A stretch of DNA of 64,000 bases from Alphaproteobacteria bacterium (GCA_006844765.1 SPJV01000097.1:1-64000); one strand, 5' to 3'; positions 35,335 to 46,300 are shown, counted from the stretch's first letter. Translations and numbers: made by a program. The notes: generated by a model from the sequence alone, not told the origin.

Positions 35335-37134
35335 TTAGTGGTTATCGCGCGGCAGGGGGCCTTGGGCGATGTTTTGGAAGTTATCAATATTATCCATCAC
35401 CATGCCTTCACCGAACTGCCGGACATGCTGGCGGAAATAATCCTGCCACGGCGTCTGGCTTTCCGGAACCTGATAGCCGCCTGCGGCTTCAAGCTCTTTC
35501 CGACGGGCGGCGATCTCGTCATCGGTTAGGTCTGCATTCACGGTCGCCGTGTTCAGATCAACCCGAATGCGGTCGCCGCTGCGCAGAATGGCAAGCCCGC
35601 CACCGGCGGCTGCTTCTGGGCTGGCATTCAGGATTGATGGCGAACCGGACGTTCCGGACTGGCGGCCATCTCCGATACAGGGCAGGGAGGGCACACCTTT
35701 TTCGATCAGATAGGCAGGTGGGCGCATATTGACGACTTCGGCCCCGCCCGGATAGCCCGTAGGACCCGCCCCCCGCATCACCAGAACACAATTCGCGTCG
35801 ATTTCAGTTGCCGGATCGTCAATGCGTTGGTGGAAGTCTTCCGGCCCATCGAAGACGATGGCCTTGCCTTCGAAAGCATTCGGGTCGTCTGGATTGCTGA
35901 GATAGCGATCTCTGAAATCCTTATCGATCACGCTGGTCTTCATTATGGCGGTATCGAACAGATTGCCCTTCATATTCAGGAAGCCGGCGTTCTCCATTAA
36001 GGGGCGGGAGACGGGGTAGATCACATCCTCATCCTCAATCTCCCGATCACCATAGATTTCCTGCATGGTCTGACCCGTGATCCCAATCGCATCCGGATGC
36101 GGCAGAAGGCCGGCACGCAGCAATTCGCCCATCACAGCCGGGACGCCCCCGGCGCGATAGAATTCTTCGGACAGGTAGGTGCCTGCGGGCTGCATATTGA
36201 CCAGCAGTGGAATGCCGTATCCCAGATCCTGCCAAGCCTGCATAGGCAGATCGAGCCCCAGATGTCGTGCGATGGCGGCCAGATGGATCGGCGCGTTGGT
36301 CGAGCCACCCAGGGCGGAATTGAGGACGATGGCGTTCTCGAAGGCCTTGCGGGTCATGATCTCAGCCGGGCGGCGGTCGGCTTTTACCAACTCGACTACC
36401 TGCTTGCCGCTGCGATAGGCCATCTCCGGCCGGTCGCGATAGGGCGCGGGGATAGAGGCTGAGCCGGCAAGCTGCATCCCCAGGCCCTCGGCCAGAGAGT
36501 TCATGGTGCTCGCCGTGCCCATCGTGTTGCAGTAGCCGACCGAAGGCGCTGAAGAGGCGGCAAGCTTGATGAAACCTTCATCATCAATATTCCCGGTCGC
36601 GCGCTGCTTGCGGGCTTCCCATACGATGGTGCCGGAACCGGAACGCTCGCCCTTGTACCAGCCATTCAGCATTGGCCCGACTGAAAGCGCGATTGCTGGA
36701 ATATTGACCGTCGCGGCAGCCATCAGAAGAGCAGGCGTTGTCTTGTCGCAACCGATTGTCAGGACCACGCCGTCAATCGGATACCCATGCAAAGCTTCAA
36801 CAAGGCCGAGATAGGCAAGGTTCCGGTCGAGCATGGCGGTTGGGCGCTTACCCGTTTCTTGTATCGGATGCACCGGAAATTCGATAGCAATGCCGCCTGC
36901 TTCCCGAATGCCTTCCCGAACCCGCTTGGCGAGCTCTATATGGTGACGGTTACATGGCGATAGGTCCGATCCGGTTTGCGCGATCCCGATGATCGGGCGA
37001 CCGGAGCGCAGCTCTTCCAGTGAGATGCCGAAATTCAGATAGCGTTCCAGATAGAGCGCCGTGATCTCCGGGTCGGCCGTATTGTCGAACCAAGCCCTGG
37101 ATCGCAGTTTTGTCGGTTTTGTCTCGGCGCTCAT
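35335..37134 (-). CDS. IlvD/Edd-family sugar-acid dehydratase
   Basis: A 599-aa iron-sulfur dehydratase of the IlvD/Edd superfamily. Three cysteines for the cluster are seen in GSDLSPCNRHH, TIGCDKTTPA and VGYCNTMGTAST. Its length and the SPCNRHHIELAKRVREG opening fit pentonate/hexonate (arabinonate, xylonate) dehydratases rather than IlvD proper. The start at 37134 has GGGGAG upstream; an open frame extends to 37197. A TGGTATACCA operator lies 37 bases upstream, placing it in the putative sugar-acid regulon. Confidence 0.88.
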   Translation of the reverse strand: MSAETKPTKLRSRAWFDNTADPEITALYLERYLNFGISLEELRSGRPIIGIAQTGSDLSPCNRHHIELAKRVREGIREAGGIAIEFPVHPIQETGKRPTAMLDRNLAYLGLVEALHGYPIDGVVLTIGCDKTTPALLMAAATVNIPAIALSVGPMLNGWYKGERSGSGTIVWEARKQRATGNIDDEGFIKLAASSAPSVGYCNTMGTASTMNSLAEGLGMQLAGSASIPAPYRDRPEMAYRSGKQVVELVKADRRPAEIMTRKAFENAIVLNSALGGSTNAPIHLAAIARHLGLDLPMQAWQDLGYGIPLLVNMQPAGTYLSEEFYRAGGVPAVMGELLRAGLLPHPDAIGITGQTMQEIYGDREIEDEDVIYPVSRPLMENAGFLNMKGNLFDTAIMKTSVIDKDFRDRYLSNPDDPNAFEGKAIVFDGPEDFHQRIDDPATEIDANCVLVMRGAGPTGYPGGAEVVNMRPPAYLIEKGVPSLPCIGDGRQSGTSGSPSILNASPEAAAGGGLAILRSGDRIRVDLNTATVNADLTDDEIAARRKELEAAGGYQVPESQTPWQDYFRQHVRQFGEGMVMDNIDNFQNIAQGPLPRDNH

Positions 37135-37171
37135 TTTTTTCTCCCCGGGTAAGTCTAAATATTGTTCGTTT

Positions 37172-37181
37172 TGGTATACCA
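37172..37181. promoter_or_regulatory. TGGTATACCA operator, IlvD/Edd promoter
   Basis: The fourth copy of the palindrome, TTGGTATACCAA at 37171-37182 (12-base symmetry), 37 bases before the ATG of the IlvD/Edd dehydratase gene (start 37134, minus). Confidence 0.7.
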
Positions 37182-37253
37182 AGCGTAATGCGCTCAACGC
37201 AATCTAATGCTTGGCCTTGCGCTGGAGACTACGAGACCAGTTTTTCAGGCGAC

Positions 37254-37961
37254 CTACACCTGACGCAAGAGCGCGGTCCAATACGCCTCTGCCTGCGGAA
37301 TTCGGACCTGTTCGATCTGACGTTTGGTTTCCATTAGCATTTCCCCTGTGATCAGCTTCAAGGGCAGCCCGGTCGATTGCGCCAAAATCTGCTGACGGCA
37401 GGCGCGTTCTAAATAGTAAAGATCATCAAAGGCAACGGCGACGCTTTCCCCACCGACTGTAATCCCGTGGTTGTCGAGGAATAGAATATCGACATCGGGA
37501 TTGTCCCGTTGAGCAACGGCGATCCGCTCCCCTTCCGTATCATCCAACGCGATCCCGCCAAAACTATGATGGGCCATGCGGTCAAGGAAGCGCACGGCGG
37601 TTTGATGCGCCATTTCCACGCGTCCTCCCTCCACCATGGTGAGCGCCGTCGCGTAAGGCATATGGGTGTGCATCAGAACAGTGTGGCGCGGGTTGGCGCG
37701 ATGGCCGGCGACATGAATGAACAAGGCTGTTGCTTCTACTTCGCCCTCGCCAGCGAGGATATTGCCGGAACCATCAATCTCCAACAGCGTGTCCGCTCTC
37801 ATCTCCGACCAATGAACGCCATAGGGGTTGATCAGATAGCGCTCATCCTCCCCCGGAATAACGGCGGAGAAGTGATTGCAGATCCCTTCCGAGAAATCGA
37901 AACGGTCAGCCAAGACGAAGGCGGCGGCGAGATCACGCCGGAGGGAATTGATATCAGTCAT
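37254..37961 (-). CDS. Class II aldolase/adducin-family protein
   Basis: A 235-aa class II aldolase (AraD/FucA type). Zinc ligands are visible as HTHMPY (two histidines) and DNHG (third), with a glutamate in GEVEATALFIH placed for catalysis. Members cleave fuculose- or ribulose-phosphates, or act as decarboxylases and epimerases. Start 37961 is preferred over 38009, with AGGA 11 bases ahead, leaving 29 bases after the PhyH stop. It is cotranscribed downstream of the third PhyH gene. Substrate unknown. Confidence 0.83.
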   Translation of the reverse strand: MTDINSLRRDLAAAFVLADRFDFSEGICNHFSAVIPGEDERYLINPYGVHWSEMRADTLLEIDGSGNILAGEGEVEATALFIHVAGHRANPRHTVLMHTHMPYATALTMVEGGRVEMAHQTAVRFLDRMAHHSFGGIALDDTEGERIAVAQRDNPDVDILFLDNHGITVGGESVAVAFDDLYYLERACRQQILAQSTGLPLKLITGEMLMETKRQIEQVRIPQAEAYWTALLRQV

Positions 37962-37990
37962 TGAGTATACGTTCCTGAGCCCGTGTTTGA

Positions 37991-38881
37991 TTACTGCTCT
38001 GCGATCCAATCCGTGTCGTCATAGAAAGGGCCGGGGCGGGTGTAGAGTTCTTCATATTTGCAGAGTTGGTGGTCGTCACCCAAGGGGGTGGAGACACCGT
38101 CCTTGAATGCCCATTCTCCACGCGTCGGAGAATCTTCGGCCCGCACATAGGAGTTGAGGATGATGCGCCGGTCCAGGGTCTTGGATCGATTGCCGCGAGA
38201 GCCATGAACGGTCAGCAGCCCCCAAATGGCTAGATCGCCGGGTTCCATCTCCGCCAGGACAGCATCGTTGAGATCAAGCCCGGCCTGTTCAAGTTCTTCT
38301 TCCTTGCTTAACCCCCAGCGCCGCTCGCCGCCGTCATTCATTATGGGCCCGCCATCCGAAAGCCCCAAATAGCCTTTCTTGTGGCTACCCGGGAAAAACA
38401 TCAGCGCGCCGTTCTCCTCGCCATTCGGATCGATGGCAAGCGCGGTGGTGAAGCTGTGGGTCGTAAGATTGGAGAAATCTTCCGGCTTCTCCCGAAACCG
38501 CAAATCCTGATGGAAACGATAGTCGGAATATTGCGCCCCGGGGGGCTTCCAATGAATCTGATTGGCGATCTGTTTGATGTCCCGACCGAGTAGGGGCTCA
38601 AAGACCTCCAGATAACGCGGGTCGCGGCGCTGCTTTTCCAGAATCGGTTCGATCCAGGAGAACCAATAGGCCTGCACCAGGACCTTACTTTGAAGCACCG
38701 GATCTTTCAGGACCTCATAGCAGAGATTCTTGTGGCGATAGGTTGCATGATGGGTCATGCCTTCCGCCTGGACGCGCTCGACGGCCTCGGTCAGTGCGGC
38801 CATTTCGTCTGGGGGGATAAAGCCGCGGATAATGGCAAAACCATCGCGCTCCAAAGCGTCGATATGAGCGCTTCCGATCAT
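37991..38881 (-). CDS. PhyH-family Fe(II)/2-oxoglutarate dioxygenase (3)
   Basis: A 296-aa phytanoyl-CoA dioxygenase-like protein. Ligands are His124 and Asp126 (FHQD) and His226 (TVHGSRGN) with an arginine a few residues on, so it should be active. It precedes the class II aldolase gene on the same strand, hinting that the oxygenase product is cleaved by the aldolase. It is the third member of the family in 33 kb, and all three are adjacent to sugar-acid enzymes. Confidence 0.82.
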   Translation of the reverse strand: MIGSAHIDALERDGFAIIRGFIPPDEMAALTEAVERVQAEGMTHHATYRHKNLCYEVLKDPVLQSKVLVQAYWFSWIEPILEKQRRDPRYLEVFEPLLGRDIKQIANQIHWKPPGAQYSDYRFHQDLRFREKPEDFSNLTTHSFTTALAIDPNGEENGALMFFPGSHKKGYLGLSDGGPIMNDGGERRWGLSKEEELEQAGLDLNDAVLAEMEPGDLAIWGLLTVHGSRGNRSKTLDRRIILNSYVRAEDSPTRGEWAFKDGVSTPLGDDHQLCKYEELYTRPGPFYDDTDWIAEQ

Positions 38882-38890
38882 GGCTTCCTC

Positions 38891-41800
38891 CTATTCTGCG
38901 GCACTCGTTGAGTGATCATCTTCGACATCGGAAGACGGCGTTAGGGGGTGCCATCTGCGTTCGGACACCAAAGCCTCGGTTGCTGCGTCTGCGGCCATGG
39001 GCTTTGCGAAGAAGAATCCCTGTCCGAACTCGCACCCGTAATCGAGCAGAGCTTTGCGTTGTTTAGCGCTCTCAACCCCTTCAGCAATGACATCCATGCC
39101 CAATGTATGCGCCAACAGCGCGATTGTGCGGATGATCTCACGGCTTTCCCGCTTGTTTTCCATAGATAGAACAAAGGACCGGTCGACCTTCAATGTATCG
39201 AAGGGGAAGCGGTGCAGATAGCTGAGGGACGAGTAGCCGGTGCCGAAGTCATCGATAGAGAGCGCCACGCCCAATTGCTTCAATTCCATCAATGTCCGCG
39301 CCGTTTGTTCCGGATTGCGCATGATCATGCTCTCCGTCACTTCCAGCTTTAGGCAACTCCCCGGGACATTGGCATTGGCCAGTTGCAGTTCGATTTCTCG
39401 GACGAGTTCGGGGTCCAGCAATTGACGGGCTGACAGATTGACGCTGATGTTTTCTGGTGCCTTGGCGCCCAGTGTGCGTCGCCATTCGCGCATTTGAAGC
39501 AGTGATCGCTTCAGCGCGATGGCACCGATTTGGACGACCAGCCCGGTATCCTCTGCCATTGGAATGAATTGCCCCGGGCGAACCAAGCCCCTGTCTGGGC
39601 TTTCCCAACGGGCAAGGCTCTCAAACCCTGCGATTCGACCACTGCGGAGGTCAATCAAGGGCTGGAAATGAACCGTGATCTCATCGCGCTCGATGGCGCG
39701 GCGCAGGTCGCTTTCAAGCTGCAACTGCGTGATGGCGCGCGTTTGCATCTGCGGATCAAACACAGCCAGACTACCCATGCCTTTGTCTTTCGCGCGATAC
39801 ATGGCGATGTCTGCGGCACGCAGCATTTCTTCCGGATTGCTGAAATTCGATGCTGGAAGCGAAATCCCAATGGAGACAGAGGTAAAGACTTCCTGATCCA
39901 GAAGTCGGAAGGCGGCGGACATATCGTTTTGTATCCAATGGACCCGGTCCAGGACATCATCGCGGTCGCTGACATCGCTCAGAAGGATCCCGAACTCATC
40001 GCCGGCAAGGCGCGCGATCGAATCCCCTGGCCCAATGGCTTGTTCCAGACGTCGGGCGACTTCGACCAGCAGGATGTCCCCGACATCATGCCCAAGTGAA
40101 TCATTCACATTCTTGAAGCGGTCGAGATCAAGGAAAAGCACGGCAAATCCAAGACTGTCCCCCGGATTCCAGCGAGACAACATTTGCCCAACCCGGTCGA
40201 TAAAGAGTGAGCGATTTGGAAGCCCTGTTACCGTGTCATGCAATGCATCGTGCAGAAGCTTGTCCTCTGCGTGTTTCCTCGCGGTCTCATCGGTGAAAGT
40301 AAACGCGAAACCGCCATCCGGCATATGATGCAAAGTCACATCTACCCATCGGTCGCCTTCAAGTTTGATCATACCTGCTTCTGTTTCGTCGGCAGCAAGA
40401 GCTTGCAGATACTGACTAAGGTTTACCAGCTCTTCTCCATCCGCCGGTTCGACAGTTAGCAGGGGAATATCCGTAAAGGCTGGCCAGGCCTCAGCCCCGA
40501 CAATTAAACGCCCCTGTGGCAGGCCCAAGACGCGCGCCAACCGATCATTCCATACGAGGACGCGACCAGTGGCACTGATCAGCAGCAAGCCATTATGCAT
40601 ATTGTCCAAGGCCGCTTGGGTAACGCGTGCCTGATCAAGCAGCATGGTTTCGTTTCGACGGCTTTCCGTTACGTCGAGATAGAGCGAAACCAGGTGCCCA
40701 TCCTCAGTCCGGGAGCGGCGTATTTCGACACATCTTCCATCCGGCAGTTCCTCCACAATATTGTGGGCGTTAGCATCGAGATTTTTCGTGATCCGGTTTG
40801 AAATGAAAGTCCTGCGATCATCGACGGCGCCAAAATCCCCCCGGTCAATCCGGGCGTCGACATAGTCGGATACCGGGCGGCCGTTTTCTCGAAGGGTTGC
40901 CGGGAAACCATACAGATCAAAGAATTTTTGATTGCTCGCGGCGATTTTCATGTCTGGTGTTACAACCGATATTCCTTCCTCCATACAGTCGATCATGGTT
41001 TGAAGAAGATCACTGTGTTGATCGAGCATACGTTCGCGCCGCCGCGAAATCTCGAACAACAATAGGAGTAAAATCAGCACAAGGCCTGCGGCGACGCTTC
41101 CCCAACGCATCGCGGTGCCTAGGCTGTGATCAGGGCCGCCAACGAAATCTTCATGAACCGACCACTGGAAGCGCCAACCGACTCCGCCTTGCGTGTAGCT
41201 GGTTTTGTAAGTCTCAATTAAATCTTCCGCCTCTTCAATGGCCATCAGAATGCGAAAGACGTTGCTGCCGACCGCGGTCGCGCGCTCTGATACTTCAATC
41301 CCCAATCCAGCAGGCAAAGACGTTTGCGTGATTGCTTCTATTGCGTCTCGAAAATCGAATAGACCGATGACGATGCCTTCGCGATCTCCCCATTCGGCGC
41401 GCACTGAAATTGGCGTGTAAAGCCCGCCATCGCGCGCTTCCACAGATGGTCCGACAATGCGTTCGGTTGGGGATCTGAATGCCCCTTCCGCCATCGATGC
41501 CAAAACACGGTCGGTCATCAAGTCCGTGCCGATTGTAACGAAATTATCGACGCCTGTTGCCCCGACGACCACATAGCTTTCCGCCCGCTCCGCCGCGCGG
41601 GTATCGGGCTCACCGACAATGGAAAATTGCCGGCCGATAGCCTGTTCCAGGCCTGGGCGTTCCTCCGCCTTAACCTTGACGGCAAAGGCGACGGCTCGGA
41701 AAGGGACCTCACCGACAAGAACGCCGATGCGGCGTGCCTCATCGGTAAAATCTTGTACAGAGCGAATTCGATCATCGGCCAAGCCGCGGGAGAACGCGTA

Positions 41801-41977
41801 GAGCTGACGTCCCGCCCGTTCGATGGTGAGCGCGAATTTATCGGTAAGAGAGGCCCCTTCCTGCTGCGCCTTATCCAACCAGGCTTTGTCCGCACGCTGA
41901 TTCATGGTCTGCGCAAATAGCCAACCACCGCCGACCAGCAGCAGTGTTGAAATAGCCATCGCTAAGAGCAGTCTCAC
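38891..41977 (-). CDS. CHASE/PAS/GGDEF/EAL cyclic-di-GMP protein
   Basis: A 1028-aa signalling protein. Helix 2-22, a periplasmic CHASE-like sensor (about 30-290), helix 292-309, two PAS-like domains (about 322-440 and 450-565), GGDEF (about 575-745) and EAL (about 755-1005). The GGDEF motif reads AGDEF (658-662) and the EAL motif reads ESL (786-788), both altered at one residue, while DDFGTGYSSL remains. It may thus act mainly as a phosphodiesterase, or as a sensor with low activity. It is 9 bases from the PhyH start but likely its own unit. Confidence 0.85.
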   Translation of the reverse strand: MRLLLAMAISTLLLVGGGWLFAQTMNQRADKAWLDKAQQEGASLTDKFALTIERAGRQLYAFSRGLADDRIRSVQDFTDEARRIGVLVGEVPFRAVAFAVKVKAEERPGLEQAIGRQFSIVGEPDTRAAERAESYVVVGATGVDNFVTIGTDLMTDRVLASMAEGAFRSPTERIVGPSVEARDGGLYTPISVRAEWGDREGIVIGLFDFRDAIEAITQTSLPAGLGIEVSERATAVGSNVFRILMAIEEAEDLIETYKTSYTQGGVGWRFQWSVHEDFVGGPDHSLGTAMRWGSVAAGLVLILLLLLFEISRRRERMLDQHSDLLQTMIDCMEEGISVVTPDMKIAASNQKFFDLYGFPATLRENGRPVSDYVDARIDRGDFGAVDDRRTFISNRITKNLDANAHNIVEELPDGRCVEIRRSRTEDGHLVSLYLDVTESRRNETMLLDQARVTQAALDNMHNGLLLISATGRVLVWNDRLARVLGLPQGRLIVGAEAWPAFTDIPLLTVEPADGEELVNLSQYLQALAADETEAGMIKLEGDRWVDVTLHHMPDGGFAFTFTDETARKHAEDKLLHDALHDTVTGLPNRSLFIDRVGQMLSRWNPGDSLGFAVLFLDLDRFKNVNDSLGHDVGDILLVEVARRLEQAIGPGDSIARLAGDEFGILLSDVSDRDDVLDRVHWIQNDMSAAFRLLDQEVFTSVSIGISLPASNFSNPEEMLRAADIAMYRAKDKGMGSLAVFDPQMQTRAITQLQLESDLRRAIERDEITVHFQPLIDLRSGRIAGFESLARWESPDRGLVRPGQFIPMAEDTGLVVQIGAIALKRSLLQMREWRRTLGAKAPENISVNLSARQLLDPELVREIELQLANANVPGSCLKLEVTESMIMRNPEQTARTLMELKQLGVALSIDDFGTGYSSLSYLHRFPFDTLKVDRSFVLSMENKRESREIIRTIALLAHTLGMDVIAEGVESAKQRKALLDYGCEFGQGFFFAKPMAADAATEALVSERRWHPLTPSSDVEDDHSTSAAE

Positions 41978-42264
41978 CCGTTGCTGCCTTTAATTTCCTG
42001 CCAACTGAAGAGCTGGCTTCTCCGCATTTGAAATCGAAACGCTTCTTTTCTGGAATTTCGTTCATTTCACCGATTCTGGTTTATGAAGCCAGATCGATTT
42101 CAGCCGTGTCGGATTCCATCAGTAGGACGGGGTGAGGTCAAGTGATCACGGTCACAATTCACCTCCCCCAAATTCCCTGGAAACCTTGACCCACACTTAG
42201 GTTCCGGTTCATGAAGGGCCGAATGAGCTTATTTCAGGCGGATGAAGGCATCAGGACAAGGAAA

Positions 42265-43305
42265 ATGCAGGCTCTGGACGACAGTAAGGCCTCCGGGCAA
42301 GCGTTTGGCCGGCTCGACCGACGGCTTAGCGTCGCGCCGATGATGGATTGGACGGATCGGTTTGACAGATACTTCCTGCGCCTGATTAGCCGACATACAT
42401 TGCTCTATACAGAAATGGTAACCGCCAACGCGATTCGTTTCGGTGACCAGGAACGCTTGCTGGGTTTTGATTCCCTTGAACATCCGGTCGCCTGCCAGTT
42501 GGGAGGATCGGACCCGGAGCATCTGGCAGAGGCCGCGCGCGCTGTCGAAGTTTTTGGATATGATGAGGTCAATCTGAATGTCGGTTGTCCCTCTGACCGC
42601 GTTCAATCCGGTCGTTTTGGCGCCTGTTTGATGGCCGACCCGGCTTTGGTTCGGGACTGTGTGATTTCGATGCGAGAGTCAGTGGATATTCCGGTCACTG
42701 TGAAATCCAGGATCGGCATTGATGGGCGGGAAAGTTATGATGATCTGATAACGTTTGTCGAAACCGTCCGGGAGGCAGGGTGTCAGACATTTATTGTACA
42801 TGCCCGGATCGCGGTTCTCGGAGGTTTGAGTCCGAAGCAGAACCGGGAGATTCCGCCACTGAAATACGATGTCGTTGAGCAGCTGAAACGCGACTTTCCG
42901 GATCTGGAAATCATTCTAAATGGGGGCGTGATGGATCTGGATTCAGCGGAGGAACATTGCGCGTGGGCAGATGGTGTTATGATTGGCCGGGCTGCCTATC
43001 AAACCCCTTATGTCTTGGCAGAGGCGGATCAGCGCATTTTTGGCGAAACGGAAACTGCCAAGCCTAGCCGGCATGACATCGTGCGGGCGCTTTTACCTTA
43101 TATTGAGCGTGAGTGTTCAAAGGGGACTTCGTTGAACCATATCACGCGGCACATCTTAGGACTATTTGCGGGGCAACCCGGTGCTCGGGCATGGCGGCGC
43201 TATCTAAGTGAGAATGCGTATCAGGGCAATGCGGGGGCTGAAACGGTCCGCCAAGCGCTCCTCATGGTTCCCGAAGAGGCCGGCAATCACAGCTTATCTG
43301 TCTGA
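42265..43305 (+). CDS. dusA: tRNA-dihydrouridine synthase A
   Basis: Reduces uridine 20/20a in the D-loop of tRNAs with FMN and NADPH. Core motifs: SVAPMMDWTDRFDRYFLRLIS, LLYTEMVTANAI, NLNVGCPSDRVQSGRFGACLM (catalytic Cys) and TVKSRIGID. The DusA subfamily has VHARIAVLGGLSPKQNREIPPL. An open frame begins at 42211, but ATG 42265 with AAGGAA ahead gives 346 aa, closer to the family; the choice is uncertain. The last 12 bases overlap the convergent AsmA-like gene. Confidence 0.93.
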   Translation: MQALDDSKASGQAFGRLDRRLSVAPMMDWTDRFDRYFLRLISRHTLLYTEMVTANAIRFGDQERLLGFDSLEHPVACQLGGSDPEHLAEAARAVEVFGYDEVNLNVGCPSDRVQSGRFGACLMADPALVRDCVISMRESVDIPVTVKSRIGIDGRESYDDLITFVETVREAGCQTFIVHARIAVLGGLSPKQNREIPPLKYDVVEQLKRDFPDLEIILNGGVMDLDSAEEHCAWADGVMIGRAAYQTPYVLAEADQRIFGETETAKPSRHDIVRALLPYIERECSKGTSLNHITRHILGLFAGQPGARAWRRYLSENAYQGNAGAETVRQALLMVPEEAGNHSLSV

Positions 43306-46300
43306 ATCGCTTCCTGGCGGCGATGGTGTTTCCTGCAGGGCGTCTGGATCCGCGGTAGGAAGCTGATTGAATAAGGTTCTTATAAAGCCGGGGGCTAGCG
43401 CGGAGAGAGGGTTTACCGAAACTTCCGGATCTTCCACCGCACCTCGAACGCGGAAATTTGCGCCGAACAATCCTTCCTTTCCACCGACAATAATGTTCAG
43501 GATCGGAATATTCTCAAAAATCCGGCTGATCGTATACATCGTTGCGACCGTTCCGTTCAGGTCAATCGTATCAGCATCGACATCGACTTTCCCTTCAGCG
43601 GTTATTCCCAAGGAGGTACCGTAGGCACGGGCTTCCTCTATTGAGAGGGCACCATCCAGGTATGAAAACTGTCCTTCTAACTTGTCGAAGGAAAGGCCGG
43701 AGTCCCCAAGCGCGGAAAGAATGCCGGTCAAGGACATGAATTCCAGGACTTTGGCGAGGACCGGTGCTTTCGACAGGGTGTAGTTTTCAACAGTTAGCCT
43801 TCCCTCCAGCGCTGCATCCGGCGTGGGGCGCGTGCCCGATAGCGAGAGTGAGCCCCCTTGGATCCGGTCGGTTACATCAAGCGCTTTGAGGGCGGAACCG
43901 GCATCCGAGGATGTTACACTTAAATCATGCTGCCCACCGGATACGGGAACATAGGCAATTGTAAGTGGATGTTCTTCACCGACCCGTGCATCTAGCTTTA
44001 AAGTGTCGACGTGAAGCCCATCATAGTGGGCCTCCAAGCGCACCGAATCTAGGCGTCGGGCATCGCCCGCGGTCAAGGTGCCAATATTTGCGAAAACTGA
44101 GATCGGTGGACCGGGAACTGGTGGCTCCGCTGTCTCCGGTTCTTCGCTATCTTCGTCGTCTTCCATGAGGTCCAGAAGAGGTTGGATTTCCACGCGAGGA
44201 CCCTTTGCATCAATCCGATAACCATCATTCGGAAGACGAGAAACCCGGAGCGCAACTCTATCATCACCGACTTCTAGTGTTTCTGCGGTGAATTCGAGGA
44301 ATTGCCCGAAGTTTTCGGTGAAACGCGCGGCCCCTCGCGCCTTCAACCCGTCGGTATTGATTGCGTAAGCGGAAATCTGTGTTTCTGCCCCCGGGACTTG
44401 TTCAATGCTTAACGTCGCGTTTCCAGGCACGGATCGTTGCTTCTCAAACCCATAATCGGCGGTCAGGATCGCCAGGTCAGAGATATCCATCGCAATGTCG
44501 AACCGCCGTGACTTGTCACGCATTTCAACAAGGCTCAGATCGGTCGCGGCAGAGCCCTCGGTGAAATCTGTGAAGTCCAATCCATGCGGCACAAGGTCCG
44601 CCGGTGTCAGCCGGGTTGCGACATTCACCCGGCGGCGTTCTGCGCCGGTGTTCTTAAAGAATTCCTGAATCGCGATTTGAGACGGGATGCTGTCTAGGAG
44701 GGCCGGGCCCGATAGCGCGAGGCCGGCGTTATTAACCTGCAGGAAAAGGCTATCCGCCTCGACAAGGATATCTGTGTTTTGCTCTTTCATACTGACGCCT
44801 GCCAGTTGGGCGTCAGCCTTGAATACAACATCACTCGCTTTCAAAGCGTTCAGCAAAGGAAAGGCAAAATGGGCCGTTACATCGGCGCTGCCTGCGATCC
44901 CATTCGGATCAATGCCCAGGTCTTCGATCAGGCGGTAGGGGTCCGTATCAAGGAGCAACAAGGCATCCTTGATCGGTGTGTTGACCTTGATGTCGATATC
45001 GATGTTTTCCTTACCGATATCGAGGCCGAAGATGTCGACGCGGCCTTCCTTGAGAGTTGCTGCGCCGACACGTCCTGACTGGACATCAATGGAGAAACTT
45101 TTTGCGTCGTATTGGGCGTGGCCCGCCACATCGGTGGCAGGGGGCATAGGACGCAGATAATGAACTTCGGTCTGGTCGAAGTCGATGTCGCCACCCAATT
45201 CTCCGATACGGAGTGTATCAGGGTCCATGTCCTGCAGGGTTCCCTGGAAACGGATGCTGGCTTGATGGACGCGGGCCGATGGCATGTTGCCAACGACCCA
45301 TTCGCGCGCCGGTGATGCAAGCGCGGGGGGCCAATAGAGGTCCAGCTTCTCAAGCGGGAATGTCGTTAGAACGGCTTCCAGATTGATATCCTGAAGCGTT
45401 GAAGCATCCTCTCCATCCGTTGATTTCAGGCTCCCCGACGCCTCTACGCGGGGCCCCCCTAAACCTAGGCTAAGGCTTTCAATCTCGATGCCGTTCCCCC
45501 CATCGGTCAGATTTAGCGTTGTCGTCGCGTCCGTTATCGGAACCGGATCGGGAAGGAGTTCGGGGACCACGAGACGTCCTTCGCCAGCGTTGATCAGTAG
45601 CGTCGCGGATTCCACGGTGCCATCCAACATCCCGGCGAAATTGAACGTTCCCTTTAAGGGCAAATTAACCGCGCTGATTTCTTCGAGGATCGGGATCGCC
45701 TTGGCAAGTGTCGGGGGGTGAAGTCCCTGAAAACTGCCTTCCGCAATGAAGGCGTTCTCGGATTCCGCAATTGTTGCGGTCAGATGGGCGCCGCCCAGTT
45801 CTGTGAGGACATCGACGGTCGCATCATGGCGCTTGTGTTCCAGATCGAAACTGCCGCTGAGTGTCACAGACCCATGCGCTAATTTGTCAACCTCACCAAT
45901 GTTCTCGTCGATGATCGTTAACACCGACAGGGGCACGTCGTGGGCCGATACGGATAGATCGACACGGGATGCGTCATGAGGCAGAGATGCCGTCACCTGC
46001 ATCCCCGCCTTACTGCCGTTTAGGTTAATATGGCCGTTTGCCGTTGCCCAAAGCCCCGTGTCGTCCCTGGTGAAGTCGGCGGTAACGCCGGAAAGGCGCC
46101 AATATCTGCCTGTTGCATGGTCATCCAGAATGACTGAGCCGTCGACAAGACTGATGCGGTTCAACTCGCTGAGCGGGTCCTTTGGGTCCTTCTCGCTTCG
46201 AAGGAAACCTAGGATATCCAACGGCGATGTGGTCGCGGATTCGTTGGTGTTTGCATCATTTTCTGATTGGTCGGCACCATCATCCAGTCGCAGACGAATT

